Assembly (NCBI GenBank): GCA_027382625.1
Contig: JAJKFJ010020742.1
Location: 53,734 to 117,733, forward strand
DNA from: Tetmemena sp. SeJ-2015
Lineage: Eukaryota > Ciliophora > Spirotrichea > Sporadotrichida > Oxytrichidae
Reading direction: 5' to 3'
DNA length: 64,000 nucleotides
This document shows positions 13,101 to 22,823 of the stretch, one piece after another (the stretch's first letter is position 1; each line of letters begins with the position of its first letter). Made by a program: the position numbers and the translations under genes. The notes under the pieces are model-generated. The model searched no databases. It was given only the letters and a program-made list of their open reading frames with translations, and was not told the origin of the DNA.

Positions 13101-14606
13101 TCACTCTTTTTTGTCCTTCCTTGCTAAAAAGCTCTTTATTGTTTCATAGGTACCCCATGAGAGTGCTGTTGAGGGCACGTTAATGCACATCCTCGGTACT
13201 ACTCCCTTAGTGAAGGCCATCGCTCCTTCTTGCTGATAAATCAACCTGATTGTTTGGAAAAAGTCTTTGTACCTCACTTTCTTTAACTCAAGCGAGAATA
13301 TTAAGAGCAATATCATACATAGTTTATAAACTCAAAGCCGCATTCTTTCCCTGATGCACTTGATTATTAATTTTATGGACCACAACCTTTGTTTTGGTTA
13401 TTTCCGCAATTCTCAGACTCACATTCCCACATATTTACAAATGTACATAATGGAAATGCTACAACTATAGCATATCTCTAAGCTTTTTGCAGGAGGGCTT
13501 GATTTCCTAAGTTTAAAGTCTAGTTTTGACCACATCTAGGGGTTGGTCGTGAGCCCTGCTATGCCTCCTGCAATACCGGCGCAGAAGAAGTACCAAAAGT
13601 GTGGGTTTGATTTATTCCAAGGTTGCACGTATGTCTTCAGGTTAAATACAATTACAACCACTACTAAATATTACAAAGTTTTCATTGACACAAACTACAG
13701 TCGTTGCGAAAGGGATGTTCATGGTCACTGTCACAGGGTAAGATCTGTAGAGCGCTATCAGTCCCTCATCCTTGATTATTTGGCGGATACACTAGGAAAC
13801 AGTGATATTGGAACACAGCTGCAAACGTTGCTTAATCACTATATAAGCATAATAAGTAAACTGCTGCATTAAAGAAGAATATCTGGGCTAAATATATATT
13901 CTTAGTTTCAGTATGCCTGCATTCATGAGTACTGGCAAACTTACTGTCACTCGGAGAAATGAAAAAGTCATGAGCGAAGGTGGTTAACGCTCCTATTGTT
14001 GCAGTTTGAATAAACTCATACTTCTCGTTCTTGAACTGGAAATAATCCTTCAGTAATTCATAGGCAGTGAAGTAGGAGGCATGAGCAGGCACGCATCCAC
14101 TGGCAATCACTTAGGCTCCCTTCCAAAAGCGGTAGGAAACCTTCCTCTCTATATAAAATCTTCGCTGTTCTTATAAAACTCAAATTCCTGCCGCTTGCTT
14201 ATAGATGAGTCTATATATTAGATGTTAGATAAACTAACACCATCTTCATTATATAGAAGTAATTAAGACTATAGTTTAAGATGCAAAGTTATAATAGAAG
14301 TTGAATAGCCCTTTATTGGATAGAGTCCACGTCAAATTGACTTTTAACCACGTGGTTCTAACCTCAATATACATTCTGATAGACATATCTGCTTGATTAT
14401 TATTACCTTGATAGTATCGAGTGGGAACATTCCAACGTGCTCCATTATTCCTGCGCATGAACCTAAACGAATTAAGTTTACATATAAGTGCATAGTATAC
14501 CTGCAATCATATGGCGATAGAAGGGGATGGACTCTTGGCGTGTTTCCCAATCCATGAAGCTATCATCATCAGCCAATGCTGCTGCCTTATTTTACTCTGC
14601 TAGCAT
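13101..14606 (-). CDS. mitochondrial carrier, mitoferrin-like (SLC25 family)
   Basis: SLC25 carriers sit in the inner mitochondrial membrane; mitoferrins import iron. Visible in order: MFPLDTIK (carrier signature Px[DE]x[KR]) near 14425; GCVPAHASYFTAYE near 14080, resembling the mitoferrin segment with PAHA; ALYRSYPVTVTMNIPF near 13730; a second signature NPLDVVKTRL near 13525, seen only after a one-base frame change; and the C-terminal repeat ending in VPRMCINVPSTALSW...SFLARKDKKE. Start ATG 14606, stop TGA 13101-13103. One 38-nt GT-AG intron lies near the start. A longer AT-rich insert (about 14165-14415) interrupts the first repeat and another lies near 13330-13520. Several one-base frame changes suggest assembly indels or decay. 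Confidence 0.75.
14463..14500 (-). other. GT-AG intron in carrier gene (or AGGT-pointer IES)
   Basis: On the minus strand the segment runs GTATAC...TTTAG. Removal joins HMIAG to SCAGIMEH in frame. AGGT is also repeated at both ends, so an IES cannot be excluded from DNA alone. Confidence 0.7.
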
Positions 14607-15098
14607 TTATTTATAATCTCTGGTTATAAACCTTACTCTTATAATAGTTTAAAGATAAACATTTTTAAAGCAAGTTTATAATTAATAATCAAAGGCTATA
14701 ATAGAAAGGAAGAGACACTCTTTGCTCGGAATGAATTAAATCATGCAACCACACTCCAAATACGCCTAAATCATTTAAGATACTCACAAATAATTTAACC
14801 AGATCAAGTTCTTTGATTTAATAACCTTATTCTTCTTTTCTCATAATTGAATCTCAGTTGAGAGAGATGATTTGTGACGGTTCCATAAATTATATCTTAT
14901 TAGAATTGATAGAGAAGAAGTTTGAATTTCATTAAGCACTTTGAAGGTGACCGGCTGAGTCTGACGCTCGTTTATTGCTATTAATGCTTAATGTGTGCTT
15001 TGATAATTATAATCTAAAAAATAAGTAACTCTTAATTTCAAAATACCTTACCGACCTTAAAAAGCAGATGACTCAATAGACAATATTTTTAATTTATG
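14607..15098. other. intergenic spacer between divergent genes
   Basis: AT-rich region between the start of the minus-strand carrier gene and the start of the plus-strand scrambled kinase. It must hold the ends of two nanochromosomes. I see no gene in it. Confidence 0.5.
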
Positions 15099-15691
15099 AT
15101 GCCGTCGACATTAAACCAATACAAGTTGTTGCGTACTCTGGGATCAGGAGCGTTCTCAAAGGTGAAGCTGGGAGAGGACTCCCTAACTAACAAGCAATAT
15201 GCAGTGAAGATCCATAAAGTAGATTCCCATTTCACTCAAGCGATGGTTGAAGTAGTTTAGACTGAAGCTAGAGCCATTCAATTACAATCTAGAAGGATGA
15301 GTTTATCTGCTCAAAAGAGAATTAGAGAAAATGGAAGTGAGTATCAGGTAGTGTGCGTGATAGTGGAGGAGCTCGCAACTGGAGGAGAGCTGTTCTTCTA
15401 TGTAAAGAACACAGGCTACTTTAAGGAGTCTTTTGAAAAATAGAATAAGGATATCAAATATCAGAGATATCAAGCCAGACAACATCCTTCTAGATGATAA
15501 CTTCAATGTTAAGATTTTTATATTTCTTCGTTTTATAATAAACGTCTATTTATATAGTTTTGGAACTTCTTGATGATCTTAACTAAACTAGGAACAGTTC
15601 CCAACAAAGAAATTCAAAGCATTTAACGAATACAGTAGCTGGAACTCCACCCTTCGCTCAAGCAGATAGAAATGAGTTCTACTACAAGCTG
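15099..15691 (+). other. first block of kinase MDSs (1, 3, 5, 7, 10)
   Basis: Segments 1, 3, 5, 7 and 10 lie here in increasing order, separated by AT-rich DNA. Segment 7 is only 21 bp, bounded by ACTAA and TTCCC, and codes for about TKLGTVP. Each segment begins and ends with a pointer found again in the second block, which is the classic interleaved pattern of hypotrich scrambled genes. Confidence 0.85.
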
Positions 15692-17596
15692 AAACAATAT
15701 TTTAAATGAACTTTATTCCTTTAATTAGCATTTTTTCATGTTCATTATGATGATAAACATTATCTATTTTTTATAAAAGTATTTGCAGCCATTCAAAACC
15801 TCAGCAATCCTGGAATAGTGAACATGATTGACTTTATCCCCTCTGCTGTAGTCAAGAGAGAAAAAGCAGCATTCCTATAAATATGAATGGAAGTCTTTTG
15901 CTTAATTATAGGTATTTTATTTTGCAAGATATTTCTTCCACTAGATCATTGACGCACTTGAATATGTGCACGCCGCCGGCTACGCTCATAGAGATATCAA
16001 TACTAAAGAAATACTTAGCTGTTAAGATTGCAGACTTCGGTTTTGCTGCCCCCATCGCTGGAAGAACTGGAACTGGAGTGCTGACCACTAAGCTATACAA
16101 ATTATTCCCTACCAAGCCCCTGAAATCAATGAAGGGAAACCTTACTTTGGCGCACAAGTAGATCTTTATTTAAAACATATGATATCTATAATGATCTGTT
16201 TGCAACTGCAATAGTACTATTCATCACAGTAGCTGGAAATCGTTCTGCAAAATTAAAATGGAGATATTCAATACAAGCTGATAGCAGGAAAGAGATGGGA
16301 CTTGTTCTGGAAGTATCACATTAGAGGCAAGCCTGGTGGTGGAGAATAATAATCAGCTGACTTCCAAGATCTTATGGCTCCCTTCATTGTATCTTTGATC
16401 CAGCAGAGAGACTCAATATCCAAGGCATTAAGCAGCACCCTTGGTGGAATGGCGCAGTCCCTACTCACGAGCAAGTAGTAGAGGAGTTCACCACAAGAAA
16501 GCAAGTCAACGATGAAGAGTCTGCAAAGGAAAGGGCAGAAAGACAGGCTCAAAGAGCTAGGGGTGGCAAGTCTTACAATCAACCTAAGTCATTTAATTAT
16601 CTCATTTTAAAATAAATTTAATGAATGACAGACCAAATCTTACTGCCATAATATGTTTTAAGAAAATGCTGAGTTTAAATATATGTCTCAAAGACAAGAA
16701 AATGCTTTGAGAATCCTGACGATATTTTTGGAATACTAGAGAGTTTCTTTTTAGATAAGAGTGAAGATGAGGAAGTGAAGTTCTCTCCTAAAGAAGAGAC
16801 ATACAAGGCAAGACTAGAGTTTAGCAACAGTCAAGTTGAACTAGCTTTGCAAATTTATTTTATTCTACAAATGTACCTTTAATTATATAATTCAAAATTT
16901 TAATATCGTTTCTGTAATTATTTATCACAGCCTGGTGGTGCTAACTTCTTCTCAGCTGACTTCTAGTTCATAGCTCGCATGTTGGCTTACGATCCAGCTA
17001 TTAAAAAGCCATATTTATGACTTAGAAAGAATAAAAGATTGGATATTTTGAGATGACAGACGCAGAGGAATGGATACTTAAGATGAGGAGGAAAAAGTTG
17101 ATATTGAAACTTTCGAAATCTCAAAGCCAGTGACTCTTCTGCCTTCATTTGCAGGAATTCAGCGCAATCTACTCTTCATTCACGAGAATCTTTTACTTAT
17201 TAGAATTAAAAGAAGTTTCGTCTAAGCTAAGAGTGAATACAATAGATAGTAGTAATTAAATTAGTCTCTGCTTTGCAAATATATAGAGCACAAGAAGGCT
17301 AGGATTAGCATATAAAGTAAAGTAAAGTAAAATTTTAGGAATGGAATTAATAATCAATTTCAAATCTCAGCACTTAAAAGTACTAGATAAGAAACCGTAC
17401 TATTATCCTATGTAAGGATTAGCATATAAATAAATTAGAATATTAAGAGTATAAATAGGATCTATTTGCAATTGAGTTTGTAAGGAAAGGAGGTCCTCAA
17501 GAGGAGTTCTACAAGAAAGTGAAGGAATTAAAGAAGGAAATATTCCTCAACTTCTCCTATGAGATAGAGCAAGAAGAGGAAGAGCAAGATAATTGA
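15099..17596 (+). CDS. scrambled Ser/Thr protein kinase gene (odd/even segment order)
   Basis: Coding segments (MDSs) are out of order. Linking shared pointers rebuilds a kinase like the neighbour at 17.9 kb. Order with coordinates: 1, 15099-15281; 2, 15788-15859; 3, 15315-15435; 4, 15920-16000; 5, 15473-15516; 6, 16021-16091; 7, 15582-15602; 8, 16105-16165; 9, 16193-16238; 10, 15635-15691; 11, 16272-16341; 12, 16929-16998; 13, 16397 to about 16610. Pointers in order: GCCATTCAA, AAGAGA, TTTTG, AGAGATATCAA, GTTAAGATT, ACTAA, TTCCC, GATCT, GTAGCTGGAA, TACAAGCTG, AGCCTGGTGGTG, GATCCAGC. The result has LGSGAFSKVKLG (P-loop), YAVKI, AHRDIKPDN (catalytic loop), KIADFGFA, a YQAPE activation-segment end, and QHPWW. 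The C-terminal regulatory part (about 16640-17596, ending ...EEEEQDN) is also dispersed: DDIFGILESFF near 16720, DEEEKVDIETF near 17080, FAIEFVRKGG near 17465. Its segment order I did not fully resolve. Confidence 0.85.
15788..16610 (+). other. second block of kinase MDSs (2, 4, 6, 8, 9, 11, 13)
   Basis: The complementary segments lie here in increasing order. MDS 8 and 9 are consecutive and separated by an ordinary 32-bp IES with pointer GATCT (16161-16165 and 16193-16197). MDS 13 starts at GATCCAGC (16397) and codes for ERLNIQGIKQHPWW and a charged linker ending near 16610. Confidence 0.85.
16330..16404 (+). pseudogene. decayed in-place copy of kinase MDS 12
   Basis: Between the pointers AGCCTGGTGGTG (16330-16341) and GATCCAGC (16397-16404) lie 55 bp that align with the displaced MDS 12 at 16929-16998, which has 50 bp between the same pointers. 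Both share CAGCTGACTTC 12 bp after the first pointer. The in-place copy has the wrong length for the frame; the displaced copy reads ANFFSADFQFIARMLAYDPA in frame. Confidence 0.75.
16929..16998 (+). other. displaced functional MDS 12 of scrambled kinase
   Basis: Bounded by the 12-bp pointer AGCCTGGTGGTG and the 8-bp pointer GATCCAGC. Inserted between MDS 11 and MDS 13 it gives KPGGANFFSADFQF...AYDPAERL, matching NKAADYFSEEFKN...FDPTQRI in the unscrambled paralogue. Confidence 0.8.
17301..17430. mobile_element. SINE-like element, copy 1, with 16-bp target duplication
   Basis: A 98-bp element (17317-17414) is flanked by the perfect 16-bp repeat AGGATTAGCATATAAA (17301-17316 and 17415-17430). 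One end is a short tandem array of GTAAA units. Apart from one base and the repeat number, it matches copy 2 at 21.5 kb. It lies in the C-terminal part of the scrambled kinase locus. Whether excision restores coding here I could not decide. Confidence 0.85.
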
Positions 17597-17925
17597 TAAG
17601 CTCACTCTCTGATATAGATTAATCATCTTATAGTATAGATATGAATCACAGACTATCCTTAATGTTTATGTAAATTAGAAGTTCATCACTATTCATTATT
17701 CTTATTCTCTCATTCTTAAAAAAAGATACACTCTCTTTGTATCATATATACATAATGGATCGTGGAATCTATTCTTCGATAGGTGGGAAATGAGAGAAAA
17801 CTATCTTTGTGCCAGAAATTAATAGTTAATATCAATTAATAAAATAGAATATAGAGATGCGAAACTATTTTAAGCACTTAAAGCTATTTGATTCTAGCAA
17901 TAATTTAAAGAAACAAATCTTCAAT
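17597..17925. other. intergenic spacer
   Basis: AT-rich spacer between the scrambled kinase and its unscrambled paralogue. The frame is open upstream of the chosen ATG from 17857, but that part looks unlike coding sequence. No other feature seen. Confidence 0.5.
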
Positions 17926-19444
17926 ATGCCTTCTGTATTAGGAAAGTACCAACTTTTAAGAACCCTTGGATCAGGTGCCAACTCTAAAGTCAAGTTGGGT
18001 GTCGACAAAGCCACCAACAGACATTTCGCTGTCAAGATCCTCAAGAAGGGCAACCCTAACCTCGATTCCAAATTCTTGGAGCTTGTGATGACTGAGGTTC
18101 AAACCATGAGCCAGCTCAACCACCCTAACATCGTAAACCTGATAGAGTACGGCCAAGATGGCGTGGTCAAGAAGTCAAATGGAACCACCGAGAGCGTTAT
18201 CTACATCGTCCTCGAGTTAGCTCAAGGAGGTGAACTTTTCGACTATGTCGCATAGACTGGTCGCTTCTCCGAGCCCATCGCTCGTGCTTATTTCCACCAG
18301 CTCATTAATGGACTCGAGTATGTGCACAACAAGGGAATTACCCACAGGGATCTTAAACCTGAAAACGTCCTCTTTGATCAGTATTTCAATCTCAAGATTG
18401 CTGACTTTGGTTTCGCTATTGGAACCGAGGGCAGAGACGGCAGTGGCTACTGCAAGACCAAGCTTGGAACTGAGAGCTACATGGCTCCTGAGATCCACAT
18501 GCGCAAGCCCTACATCGGCACTTCAGTTGATCTGTTCGCCTGCGCCATCATTCTCTTCATCACCTTCACTCAGCACCCTCCCTTCACCAAGGCTGTACCT
18601 GAGGATCCCTTCTATAGGCTTCTTTGTGCTAACAGAGCAGACCTATTTTGGAAGGCTCACTCCAGAAACAAGGCCGCTGATTACTTCAGTGAGGAGTTCA
18701 AGAATCTTATCACTTCCATGCTCCAGTTTGATCCTACTCAGAGAATCTCACTTGCTGAGGTTAAGGCTCACCCCTGGTAAACTTTATAAGCAGCTTAAAA
18801 TGCATCTTATTATACATTCTTAGAGTCTATGATGTGAGTTTACACTGGCCCAGTGGCTTCTATGGACGATATTCGTCAGGAGTTTGCCAACCGCAAAGCC
18901 TTGATCGACCAGGAAAATGAGGCTAAGAGAATTGCCAAGGAGCAAGAGAAAGCCAACAGAGCCAACGGCGGTTTCGCAGCTCAGCGTAGAGTCTACCGCA
19001 AGGGTGCCGTGAACAGAAGCGATGCAGACACTAACGAAGAGAGCAAGTATGACGTTGAGTGTGTCAAGCAAAGACAACTTGACGAATATATTGGTGTGAG
19101 AAAGAACGTTACTGAGTTCTTCACCACCGAAGAGCCCCAACTTGTCTTTGATGAGCTCTAGGGATACTTTTCAGAGAAGGGCTACAAAGTCCAGGCTTCT
19201 GACGATAAACAATCTTAATCGATGAAGATACATCTCATATATCTCATTCGATAAGTTCAAGTTAAAGGTAGGAATAACAAGCGAGAAGGGAGAGCTATAA
19301 TACGAAGCAACCGTTCTCATTTCTAAGGTTGAGGGCGGAAAGTACGCAGTGGAGTTCAACAGGACTCAGGGAGACTGCCTTGATTTCATCAAGACTTTCA
19401 ACGCTATCAAGGAGGAGCTTGACCTTGAGGATGTATTCGCATGA
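17926..19444 (+). CDS. CAMK/SNF1-type Ser/Thr protein kinase, unscrambled paralogue
   Basis: Starts at ATG 17926 (MPSVLGKYQLLRTLG); an in-frame ATG at 17857 would add 23 unconserved residues. The full kinase domain is visible: GSGANSKVKLG (P-loop), FAVKILKK (Lys), HRDLKPEN, IADFGFA, TESYMAPEIH, ending RISLAEVKAHPW. A charged linker and a C-terminal globular part of about 110 residues follow, ending TFNAIKEELDLEDVFA, somewhat like the KA1-type ends of SNF1-related kinases. Two IESs interrupt it (18778-18840 and 19203-19248); their removal gives one frame to TGA 19442-19444. In-frame TAG codons at 18253 (VAQTGRF) and 19159 (ELQGYF) show the Gln reading. Codon use is more GC-rich than in its neighbours, which may mean high expression. 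The substrate is unknown. Confidence 0.9.
18778..18840 (+). other. TA-bounded IES with inverted ends
   Basis: A 63-bp insert flanked by TA (18778-18779 and 18841-18842). Removal gives HPWYTGPVASMDD and takes out the only in-frame TGA. No GT-AG intron choice keeps the frame. The insert starts TAAACT and, with the flanking TA, ends AGTTTA, a 6-bp inverted repeat. Confidence 0.8.
19203..19248 (+). other. IES, pointer CGATAA
   Basis: CGATAA at 19203-19208 and 19249-19254. Removing 46 bp gives VQASDDKFKLKVGI in one frame. The retained insert shifts the frame. Confidence 0.85.
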
Positions 19445-19728
19445 GCAAAGTCATTCTGACATAATCATAAAAATTATAAATGAAGCACAGGAAATTGGCG
19501 ATTCAAAAATATTGATCTGCAGCTGTTCTATAGTAATGATTACACCTGCCAAGTAACAATTAGATATAGAAATGTCATAATGCTTACTTATGAAATATTT
19601 TTCTTCTCTTTCATTCTTTCTGATATGATATCTTTCAGATATCTCATTTCTAAATTTATGAGAGATTATAAACAATCTAACTTAACTCTAACTTACTTGA
19701 AAATTTATCTGCTTTTAGAATTACTTTT

Positions 19729-22659
19729 TCACTTTCTAGGATTGCTTGGGCATCCTTACTCAATAAGATGTTTCTTCCATCCTGATTCACCAGGCTTGAT
19801 ATCTTGATGACAAAGAGGGCATCTGTTTGCAGCCTTAGGAGGCTTACTAATTACGCAAGACTTTGAAGAGACGTGCTAGTCGTATTCGGTCTTTGCGATA
19901 CTCTCCTTGCAACGAGAGCATTACTTAAATTCAGAAGCCTTATCGCATTCTTTCAACAAGTGCTAATTATAAGTCTCAATCTCAATAACTTGACTGCAAT
20001 GTCTGCATTCAGTAAGCATCAAGCAATCTTTCCAGAAATGTAAGTCTAAATTCTCGTTCACTGCAAAGTTCTTATCTGCTCTTCCACAAAACTGACATTT
20101 TACAGACCCTTCTTCTCCCTTGACTCTTGATTTTCTCTGAGATGAATTGGGTTTAGATCCTGCGCTGCCACTAACTCTTGCATTAGCAGTTGAGATGCCT
20201 GGAACGCTTAGATCTTTACCTGGTGATCCTTTATTTTTCAAAGTAGCAGGATCTACCCCATCAATTTCTGCAAATCCAGTTTCTAGATGCTCCATTTGAG
20301 CTGGCCTCAAGCCATTTAAGTTCTTTTTAACTGAAGGACCAACAGATCTGTAAATTTCAAGGATTACATTATAAGCATGATTCCTAATATCTCCGTTTTA
20401 ATGCTGATAACCTGCTAATGAGTATTCCAAGCACTGCTGGTAGTTTATATTGTGCTTGCTCACAGGGTACTTTTGAATTATCTTATGAAGCAGCTACAAT
20501 CTTCCTTAAATATGCTTTACCGAAAATTGAGCGGACTTTTTAACTTGACCTTTCATAATGTTAGAGCAAACAGTTTAAGGCCCAAATGATTTGTGTCCAG
20601 CCATCATTAAAAGCAGCTCTTCTGCTTTTTCTCTTACTCTAGCATTGTTATCGCCAAGTCTAACAAAAAGTTGATTGAAAACCATTGCTGCCGAATTTCC
20701 AGGTTCCAATTAAGCGGAGCATGATTTGAGAGTTGTTTAGAGAAGAGACATACCTCTTTGAATAATTTGAGCTATTTTGTCGCCCATTGCTTAACCTGAA
20801 GCACTTAAAGCTGCCTGGAAAGTTTGAAGCTCAGAGCCATTCCTTTGAACTATCTTTTCACATTCTTTCAAACCTTCATCTCTTAATGCCCAGGGTCGAG
20901 AGAACATTTTCTTCACAACATCTTCTCCGAATACTGGGATAAGGCCCTCAGCATATTTCATATTATCAGGAGAAATCTCATCAACCTTTCCATCATCTTA
21001 ATCTTGTCCGTTTTCTTCAGCGGCACCTCCTTCCTCACCTTATCCTTTCTTACTCAAAGCTCCCTTACTAAGAGTTGGAATAACTTAATCATCATATGCA
21101 ACTGATGGTCTATTGAATGCCGCCACATTTTAGTTCTCATTCATAAAAAAATCATCTTATAGATTAAACAAGGATTTTTTCATTTGATTGATATCAGGAA
21201 AAAGAGACTATCTATTTGGAGACTCTTTTTTGCTGCCTGGTATTTGCAAATCTTGAATTTTAATCTCTTCATCGTTGCTTCTGTAATTATGATGATTATG
21301 CTAGTCTACATTAAATCCGCTAGCCTGCCTATTTGCAAATCCTTCTGTTTGCCTCCATATTAATGATCATCACCTTTTCTATCTTCATAATTCATAGAAG
21401 TAGCTTGTCCAAACGGACCCGCAAAATTTGAATTCATGCCAGCTCCACTTTCCCTTCCCATGTGGGAATATCCTCCCACAGGTATGGCAAGATTGTTTAA
21501 AGTAAAGTAAAGTAAAGTAAAATTTTAGGAATGGAATTAATAATCAATTTCAAATCTCAGCCCTTAAAAGTACTAGATAAGAAACCGTACTATTATCCTA
21601 TGTAAGCAAGATTGTTTAAAGTTTCTGTATGTCCAGCTGTCCCTCCAAGCCCAAACTAAGAGAAATTAGTTCCTCCTACTACAGGAGCTCCCTGTCCATA
21701 ATAGTTAGGAGGAAATTAAGGTGACTAAAACTGAGACTGCATCGCAGCTGCCTTCAGTTTTTCAATTTCAAACTTTATGATTTTCGCTGCATCATAATCC
21801 TCACTCTTTATAGCAAGAATTTTCCTTTCCTCGAGCTGAGAAATCTGCGTTGATACGATTTTAAGCCTATCTATAGTTTCTTTAATACGTTTTGCCTCGT
21901 CAAAGTTATCCATTTATACTGCTCTTTCTTTGGCAGCATAGAGAGCTTTACACTCTAATATAGATAAATAGAAGTTAATATCAAGCTTTCAAAGTTTCAA
22001 GGGTATTCTTATCCAGAGTAAGCTCCTCTTCTATGTTTGTAAGCTGAGGTCCTGTTAAGCTCTACTGAATCACAGAGCCTCTTCCCAAATTTTAAGCTGG
22101 AATCTACTGCTATGCTCCCATACTATACATTTCTCCCATGCAATTGACTGCAATGAGTCCTACTTAGTTGTATAGATTGAATTTATTCACGTAGCATTTG
22201 TGGAAAACCAATTTAAGCAGCAAAGTAACTGAGTCCACATACACACTCTTCAGTTCTCTAGCTTGAAACTGCGATCTTTCATTAGAGTCGAGCTGCAAAA
22301 AGCCTAGCTTAGTAAACTTAATCATGTTTAGAGGGATCTATGTGCTCAAGGCTTAAGGGCCAGTTGGGACATAAGTGTGGAGTTCTATCTTCTAAGAAAT
22401 CTTGGACTGATGAGAGAGAAATTGAATCTGCTTCAGGCGGACGATATTAGTGAATTGGATTATGATCTCCTGAGGATACTCGCAAAACTTGGGACTCTGC
22501 CACCCTCTACTTTGAGGAGAGTTATCGAGAAGCTCTGTCACTGGATATTCTGAATCCTCGCCTGTAGAGGAGAAGTTAGAGAAATATAAAGAGGGTACCT
22601 GAGCAATACACTATGCGGTATTTAAGTTTGTAGAGATTTATCTTTCCTGCGTTTGCCAT
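19729..22659 (-). CDS. CEP104: CEP104-like centrosomal/ciliary tip protein
   Basis: CEP104 binds microtubule plus ends and ciliary tips; it has an N-terminal jelly-roll, a coiled coil, a TOG domain and a C-terminal zinc-finger array. Visible: N-terminal GWQSPKFCEYPQEI, QARELKSVYVDSVT and YVNKFNLYNQVGLIAVN, close to the CEP104 N-terminal domain; a short coiled coil near 21725-21915; an alpha-helical TOG-like region 20350-20990; then CQFCGRADKNF, LDLHFWKDCLMLTECRHC and NRCPLCHQDI, three zinc-binding clusters as in CEP104. Start ATG 22659, stop TGA 19729-19731. One 37-nt GT-AG intron and a SINE-like insertion acting as an IES (21487-21605) are seen. A few frame changes remain in the middle. The family call is strong because both ends match. 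Confidence 0.85.
21487..21621 (-). mobile_element. SINE-like element, copy 2, inserted in CEP104 and behaving as an IES
   Basis: A 103-bp element is flanked by the 16-bp repeat GCAAGATTGTTTAAAG (21487-21502 and 21606-21621). On the minus strand, excision of 119 bp between the repeats gives TAGHTETLNNLAIPVGGYSH in one frame. With the insert (119 is not a multiple of 3) the frame is lost. So the target-site duplication serves as a 16-bp pointer. Confidence 0.9.
22562..22598 (-). other. GT-AG intron in CEP104
   Basis: The minus strand runs GTACCC...CTACAG, 37 nt with a pyrimidine-rich 3' half. Removal joins IVYCSG to EDSEYPVTEL in frame. Confidence 0.8.
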
Positions 22660-22823
22660 TGATTGAGCTTTAAGTTGAATAGATATAAATTAAAATAATG
22701 TAAAACTAGTTATTCCACTTTGTAGTGGTCTTGGTTTTTTTAGAACTAGTTTGAAGAAAATAAATGTTGAAATAAGGGAAATAAATTTATTAAGATTATT
22801 TTGATAACTGGCTCCAGCAGATA

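Noticed and set aside
18780..18848. GT-AG intron after HPW in the kinase
   Set aside because: No AG acceptor keeps the downstream frame; the TA-bounded excision does.
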